Assembly: GCA_905220665.1 (NCBI GenBank)
Contig: CAJNAR010000016.1
Span: 124,001 to 188,000 of the forward strand
DNA: 64,000 bases
Direction of reading: 5' to 3'
Source: Albugo candida
Taxonomy: Eukaryota; Oomycota; Peronosporomycetes; Albuginales; Albuginaceae
Below, piece by piece: positions 59,550 to 64,000 of the stretch; the stretch's first letter is position 1, and each line of letters opens with the position of its first letter. Both the position numbers and the translations under genes were made by a program. The notes below the pieces were generated by a model. That model ran no database searches. It was given only the letters and a program-made list of their open reading frames with translations, and was not told where the DNA came from.

Positions 59550-61539
59550 CTAAATACATTTATATGCGTCTGAAGCAGTCGACTTGCGTTAGTTTTTTAG
59601 CGCAATGATGATGCAAATATGGGATTGAGATCGCCCGTTTTTTATGAGCCATAGCTCTGCTTTGATGGAATATGTATTGTAGAAACAGAAATTTGGGCTT
59701 GAAGCTATTAGGAAAAAAAGGTTCTTGTCAACTTTCAGTTCAAATCAGCGTATTCGCGTCTTTGACTGCATCATCAAACCCATTTCAGTCACTGCATTCT
59801 AGACTTGCGCCCAATTCACGTACTCAGAAGAAACTGACGCCGAGATCAACGCATTAACATCTTCCGGCTGTTTGTAGAGTCATCATGTTGAGAAGAAGCA
59901 TCACGTAACATGATATCAAAACTGATGCCAAGCTGCAGCATCCTGATCACCACTTTTATTTGAATTGTCAAACAATGCCCACGTTCGAAAAGAGTATCAT
60001 ATTGCTTGTAATCTGCTGTGTTCTATCTCGGAGGCTTTGCCACACTGTTTCAAGGACCTTTGGAATCAGCTTCCCGTGTTTAGATCTCAACTTTCAACAC
60101 GATATATCAGCACTTATGAAAACTCTTTGCATCTTTAGTTAGCGTAATAGACTTTCGCAAGATTCCAGAAATGTGTGTTTCATGCGATCCGAAGCTAGCT
60201 ATTATTTGTGACACGCAGTAGGATGAAAGATGGAGCACAAGCGTTGATTTTGATGTGACTTGATATATGTGGAGCGCCGTTGATCAATAAAAAGCGTCTT
60301 GCATCAAACATTGATACGTCAGGCGCATTACGTCCTGATAAATTCTCTCTCTAGGACGCGTGGACTAAGCACGTGCTTACTTCCAAATTCCTTGAACCCA
60401 TACGTGTCTTCATGTAACATCTGTTGTCACGAAGTAGAACAATCAATAAGCATTGACTTGTGATTCAAAATAGTTAGGTCGGTCTTCAATCCTCACTTCA
60501 CTCTCAGAATTGACTATAATCTCATCCAAGGTTTTTCTTGTAGGATGCCGAGAGAAATTTGTCTGCCCATGGCGTCAAAGTACTTGCTTGCACTAAGCGA
60601 TGAGCAGTGACATTGTAGAACACTAGACAAGTACATGCAGGACACAGCTTCGGCAAGAGAATAAGTTGGTGAACGCTCATGGATAACATGCCACGATATA
60701 GATGACAAGATGCATATATAGGTACTGATGCTACGGCTCCCAAACAGAAAAATTAGGACCCACACATGACCTTCCAGGATTCGATCTGAACGTCAGCCGT
60801 GACAAAGCAAGCATATTCGAGTATACTGCTGCTTTTTAGAGTGAACGTGCCCAAATCTTGATAACTTCTGCACTACCATGCAATCGTTTTAAAAAGGTCA
60901 GCGAATCTCCGTTTGCCGAACTCTTAATCAATAGCTTGGTGCAAAGTGTATTGGTATTGTCTCGTTCATACGCCTTCATGATCACCACGACTTGCACACC
61001 GAATGTGCTAAATCGCGACTCGTAAGTTGATTCAAATCTCAGACTAGTTGCCCACAATTCGAGCTTCATATGTTGACTCAATACATGTTAGCTGGTGTTC
61101 GATAGTCGAGTGGCAGCGCATCCTCAGGGCTACCAACCACTGGTGTTGCAGCGCTACAGGTGATTCGTGGGCGAGGTATAAGCAGATCTACAAAAACGCC
61201 TGCGCTTGTGAGAGCATAAATGATGCATGCGAGGGCGTCAAATTGAGTTATTATAGCTCAAGCTTCTCAAAACATAACAAGAACTCGTCAATGTATACCA
61301 GAATTTCCAAGAGCTGTCATAAGCGTGCGGACACCAGATTCTATCATAGCTCCTCGCTTAGGTCTGGACTAGACAATGACGTACTAACGATTTTTCACGT
61401 GGAAGATGCTTGATTCGATTGATCAGTCGTATCGAATAATGAGAACAGCGCTGTGAGTGCATTACTGCAATGACATCTTTAACCATATGTCTGAATGCCG
61501 GCTGAATGGGCTTTTGAAATGTAGAATTCTTTTCCAATC
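59550..61539. other. Long stretch without recognisable gene
   Basis: About 2 kb with short frames only. I see no retrotransposon motif or unit sequence in it. Confidence 0.45.
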
Positions 61540-62821
61540 CTATTAGCAGTGACAATAAAGTTGCGGGATCTTCACAATGACTGAAACGATCAGAATAGAC
61601 ATTCCTTTGACTTGACGATTTATTTGCTCGGACAAGCTAAGAGCAAGCCGCACGACCGTGAGCTCCAATTTCTTCCACAGTTTCGAGCTCCAGACGATCT
61701 GCTTCTTTGTCATGACATCAAAACCCGCAATGAACTTTGCAAGAGGCGTAACGGGAATCTTCAAGTCAAATCTCTGTCCGACGATTTTTTTTCACGTCAG
61801 TACAGACCATTTTGCAACAGAAGACAGCACGGATCCATATCAGTTTTCTCGAGCAAAGTGCACTTTGCTGTTTCAAACTAGCGCACCAGGTATACTCACT
61901 ATCACGCCCGAGGCTATTGCGACAACGTAATTTTGTCAATGGCCACTGCATGTTCACGTTCCTGAAGAGGTCTATAGCGTCTTTCCGAATTCATCGCTTC
62001 GCAATTCAGTCTCTTTTACATTTTTGCAGCTTCCGTCATGGTCAGAGTGTCTTAGTAGAATGCAAACCATTGGTACACACCTGTTTCGAGCCCGCTTTAA
62101 CGTCTCAAACACACTGATCAGCGTAGGAGGGCATCACAGGTTTGATACAGACATCGACCGATGACTTTCAAAAGTACCGAAGCGATATAACATTTCCACT
62201 TTCCTCGAGAACGCTGATTTAATTGGATCGTATATCGGCTTCCTCCCATCTTGGTCGTGAAATTACGTACCGACAAAAATGATGCAATTAAGTACGAATT
62301 CTATCTAAAATATAAAAGCTGTCGTTTATGTGTTTAGGCAGGCTATGCGACCACGTGGGATGAAGCGTAGGTTTCGTTCTGACTATAATGATATAAACAT
62401 ACCCACGGAGCCAATATTAAGTACGATTTACGAGAGGTGCCAGTATATCACCTTATACAGGGGAGACAGAGCTGTGTCTAGCTTTCATCTCATATTAGTA
62501 TTTATCCAATTGGTATAGAGTATCGATCATAAATGTCGGTTTATCAACCCTAACGAGGTCTGGCCTAGTACGGATTTCTGTGCAACGTTGTCGCTATACC
62601 CAAACCTTAATGTTCGCTTCGATGCCCACAAAGTTGGCATGAAGAAGCATTCTGAATTACAAAAGCTGCCAGCTCTATGCACTTATTCAAGTGGAGTCCA
62701 CCTTATTGCTGCCCGTTGACTGTACCCAAAGATGAGTTTGAATCGAAAGCTATAATCCCACTTCAGGAAAAAGTCCGGAAAACTTCGTTGCATGTTTGGA
62801 TCCATATAAGCAATCATTTAT

Positions 62822-62853
62822 CTTCATTCTTCAAAAAGCGCTCTGCATAAGAA
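62822..62853 (+). promoter_or_regulatory. Candidate initiator and conserved leader just upstream of the family start
   Basis: CTTCATTCTTCAAA (62822-62835) matches the oomycete initiator wording CTCATTYYNCA. It is followed by a leader GCGCTCTGCATAAG right before ATG. Copies A (4172-4203), B (15397-15430), C (20819-20850) and D (26417-26450) keep the GCTCT part and most of the rest, on the minus strand; copy E keeps only GCTCTGC. The initiator match is best in A, B and F. Confidence 0.5.
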
Positions 62854-63852
62854 ATGAAATATCACTATCTGAAAGCGTATGGACTTGCTGGGCTTGGAAT
62901 ATTCCACGCAGATGACCGTTTTGTGGCTTGCCAGTATGTGAAAATGGTTCCGGCATTTTCGACCGATGATGTTAATACACGATTTGGATTGGAAGTTAGA
63001 TTCACGCCGCCTTTGAGCTTCGACGAAAAGGGATGTATTACGGATCCTAAAGATAGCAAAACGAAATCGTATTTGATGAATTTAATCATCACGAACGGGC
63101 TCTCTACCGAACTGCATGCGAAAGTACTGGATACTTCAAAAAATATTCGTTATAAATCCCCGATGCCTGGATGTCACTCAGCGCTGAAGTTTTGGCGTAA
63201 CGTGTATTGCGCAGCTTGGCAAAGAACCGCGGAATCCCTGAGGAAGTCAATCGAACTGAAGGAATTATATGTTTCATCGGTGACTAGCATCAACCCTAAC
63301 TACTTCATATCAAAAAATCCTGGTATCTACTCATTTATTCGCGGCGAAAACGATGGTACGCAACTGTTCTTGGGAGATAAGGCGAAATACGAACGAGCTA
63401 TACTCGCACCAATGAGAGGAATCACCATGGTGCCGGCTGTCAGAATCAGCCTTTTGGGATTTATACATGACAAACAAGAAGTTTCTTTCGATTTTGGTAC
63501 GGAAGCAACACAAGTTCCGCGTAAAGTGTACGATAACATTGTCAACTTCAATAAGAATGGCGGGTATGAAGAAAATTGCTCAAAACTGGCTAAATCTCGG
63601 CACACACTTGACATCAAATTAGAAATAATGTATCCTGCAGGGTACTCTCACATTTTGAATGGAAATTTGAAGATCTCTGGTGGTGACCGTTGTCTAGTTC
63701 AGAGTTCCACGGATGAAGCGAAATGGGTACTGGGAACTTCATTTGCAACAGGTCACGATATCATCATTCATACAAGGAAAACTTCTCAAAGCATCATTTT
63801 CACGAACGTAAAAGACACTGAAGCACATGAGACCATTCAATCGATCCAATAA
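62854..63852 (+). CDS. Secreted aspartic-protease-like protein, copy F (intact, 332 aa)
   Basis: A single exon from ATG 62854; the signal peptide ends about FVACQ. It is the shortest intact copy. It keeps the cysteines (GCHSALKFWRNVYCAAW, ENC...DRC 37 apart), the strand NPGIYSFIRG...LFLGD and the end motif KWVLGTSFATG, where LLKAY is not preserved. It comes closest to the A1 consensus. The second-site segment reads FDFGTEATQVPRKVYDNI, where a D-x-G-T remains. In the first lobe, YLMNLIITNG is followed at nearly pepsin spacing by VLDTSKN, the position of DTGS. This makes it a useful link between the family and true proteases, though the Gly is missing in the first motif and Ser/Thr in the second, so activity is doubtful. 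It lies in the inverted unit F. Confidence 0.8.
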   Translation: MKYHYLKAYGLAGLGIFHADDRFVACQYVKMVPAFSTDDVNTRFGLEVRFTPPLSFDEKGCITDPKDSKTKSYLMNLIITNGLSTELHAKVLDTSKNIRYKSPMPGCHSALKFWRNVYCAAWQRTAESLRKSIELKELYVSSVTSINPNYFISKNPGIYSFIRGENDGTQLFLGDKAKYERAILAPMRGITMVPAVRISLLGFIHDKQEVSFDFGTEATQVPRKVYDNIVNFNKNGGYEENCSKLAKSRHTLDIKLEIMYPAGYSHILNGNLKISGGDRCLVQSSTDEAKWVLGTSFATGHDIIIHTRKTSQSIIFTNVKDTEAHETIQSIQ

Positions 63853-64000
63853 GTTTGATAGTGAATATCAATAGCAAGCTTCATTCAAGTGCTATTTGTC
63901 GTAGTAGGCTACAATCTGATACTTCCACACACGCGCAACCCGCGAGAGATTTCACAATTTAAAAGCGTGATGCCTTTCTTCCATACTATATTGACTGCCG

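Larger units (their letters stand above)
61540..63880. repeat. Inverted partial duplication unit F (with intact family gene)
   Basis: The flank 61620-62700 is the reverse complement of the 5' flank of copies A, B and C. For example, 61680-61770 matches 5340-5440 inverted, with the shared string GCAAGAGGCGTAACGGGAA. The family gene follows on the plus strand. Edges are approximate. Confidence 0.7.

Noticed and set aside
19706..63852. RxLR or CHxC effector motifs in the secreted family
   Set aside because: Neither motif is found near the N-terminus of any copy; the family has cysteine pairs of a different spacing.
1..64000. CRISPR arrays, rRNA genes or a bacterial contig
   Set aside because: No spaced direct repeats or rRNA sequence seen. 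Spliceosomal introns and eukaryote-only families rule out a bacterial origin.

Overview
This is a eukaryotic window. Its genes are split by very small GT-AG introns (39 to 68 bp), lie close together, and encode proteins that fit an oomycete best. Among oomycetes it looks like a compact obligate biotroph such as Albugo (white blister rust); that genus is an inference from gene content and style, not a sequence match I could run.

The window alternates between gene-dense core islands and decayed accessory DNA. Core island 1 (5809-12600) holds a sodium:solute symporter, an EngB-type GTPase, a cytosolic-type metallocarboxypeptidase, and an ATP-sulfurylase/pyrophosphatase fusion whose sulfurylase half is wrecked. 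A DEAD-box helicase pseudogene lies just beyond. Core island 2 (27201-31817) is one intronless P4-type lipid flippase. Core island 3 (38332-46999) packs an RNPS1-like SR protein, a T2 ribonuclease, the exocyst subunit Sec3 and the GPI-transamidase subunit GAA1. Core island 4 (55154-57838) is a calpain-7 (PalB-type) protease. I rebuilt the exons of the spliced genes by hand. Every junction keeps frame, and most are backed by conserved residues on both sides.

The accessory part is dominated by one family of secreted proteins with six copies: four intact (19706-20818, 25355-26416, 52740-53828, 62854-63852) and two broken (3129-4243, 14436-15540). Each intact copy has a signal peptide and four invariant cysteines (CX11C, then a pair 37 to 44 residues apart). 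The C-terminal half reads like the C-lobe of a pepsin-type (A1) aspartic protease, but the catalytic Asp motifs are missing or degenerate in most copies. I propose a family of secreted, catalytically dead aspartic-protease-like proteins, candidates for host-facing inhibitors or decoys. Five copies sit in segmental duplications (repeat spacing about 5.6 kb for two neighbours, one partial unit inverted), so the locus is a birth-and-death array.

The remaining accessory DNA is decayed non-LTR retrotransposon sequence (33990-37240, 47850-48790, 49910-50830) and stretches where I see nothing recognisable. No tRNA, rRNA or CRISPR array was found.
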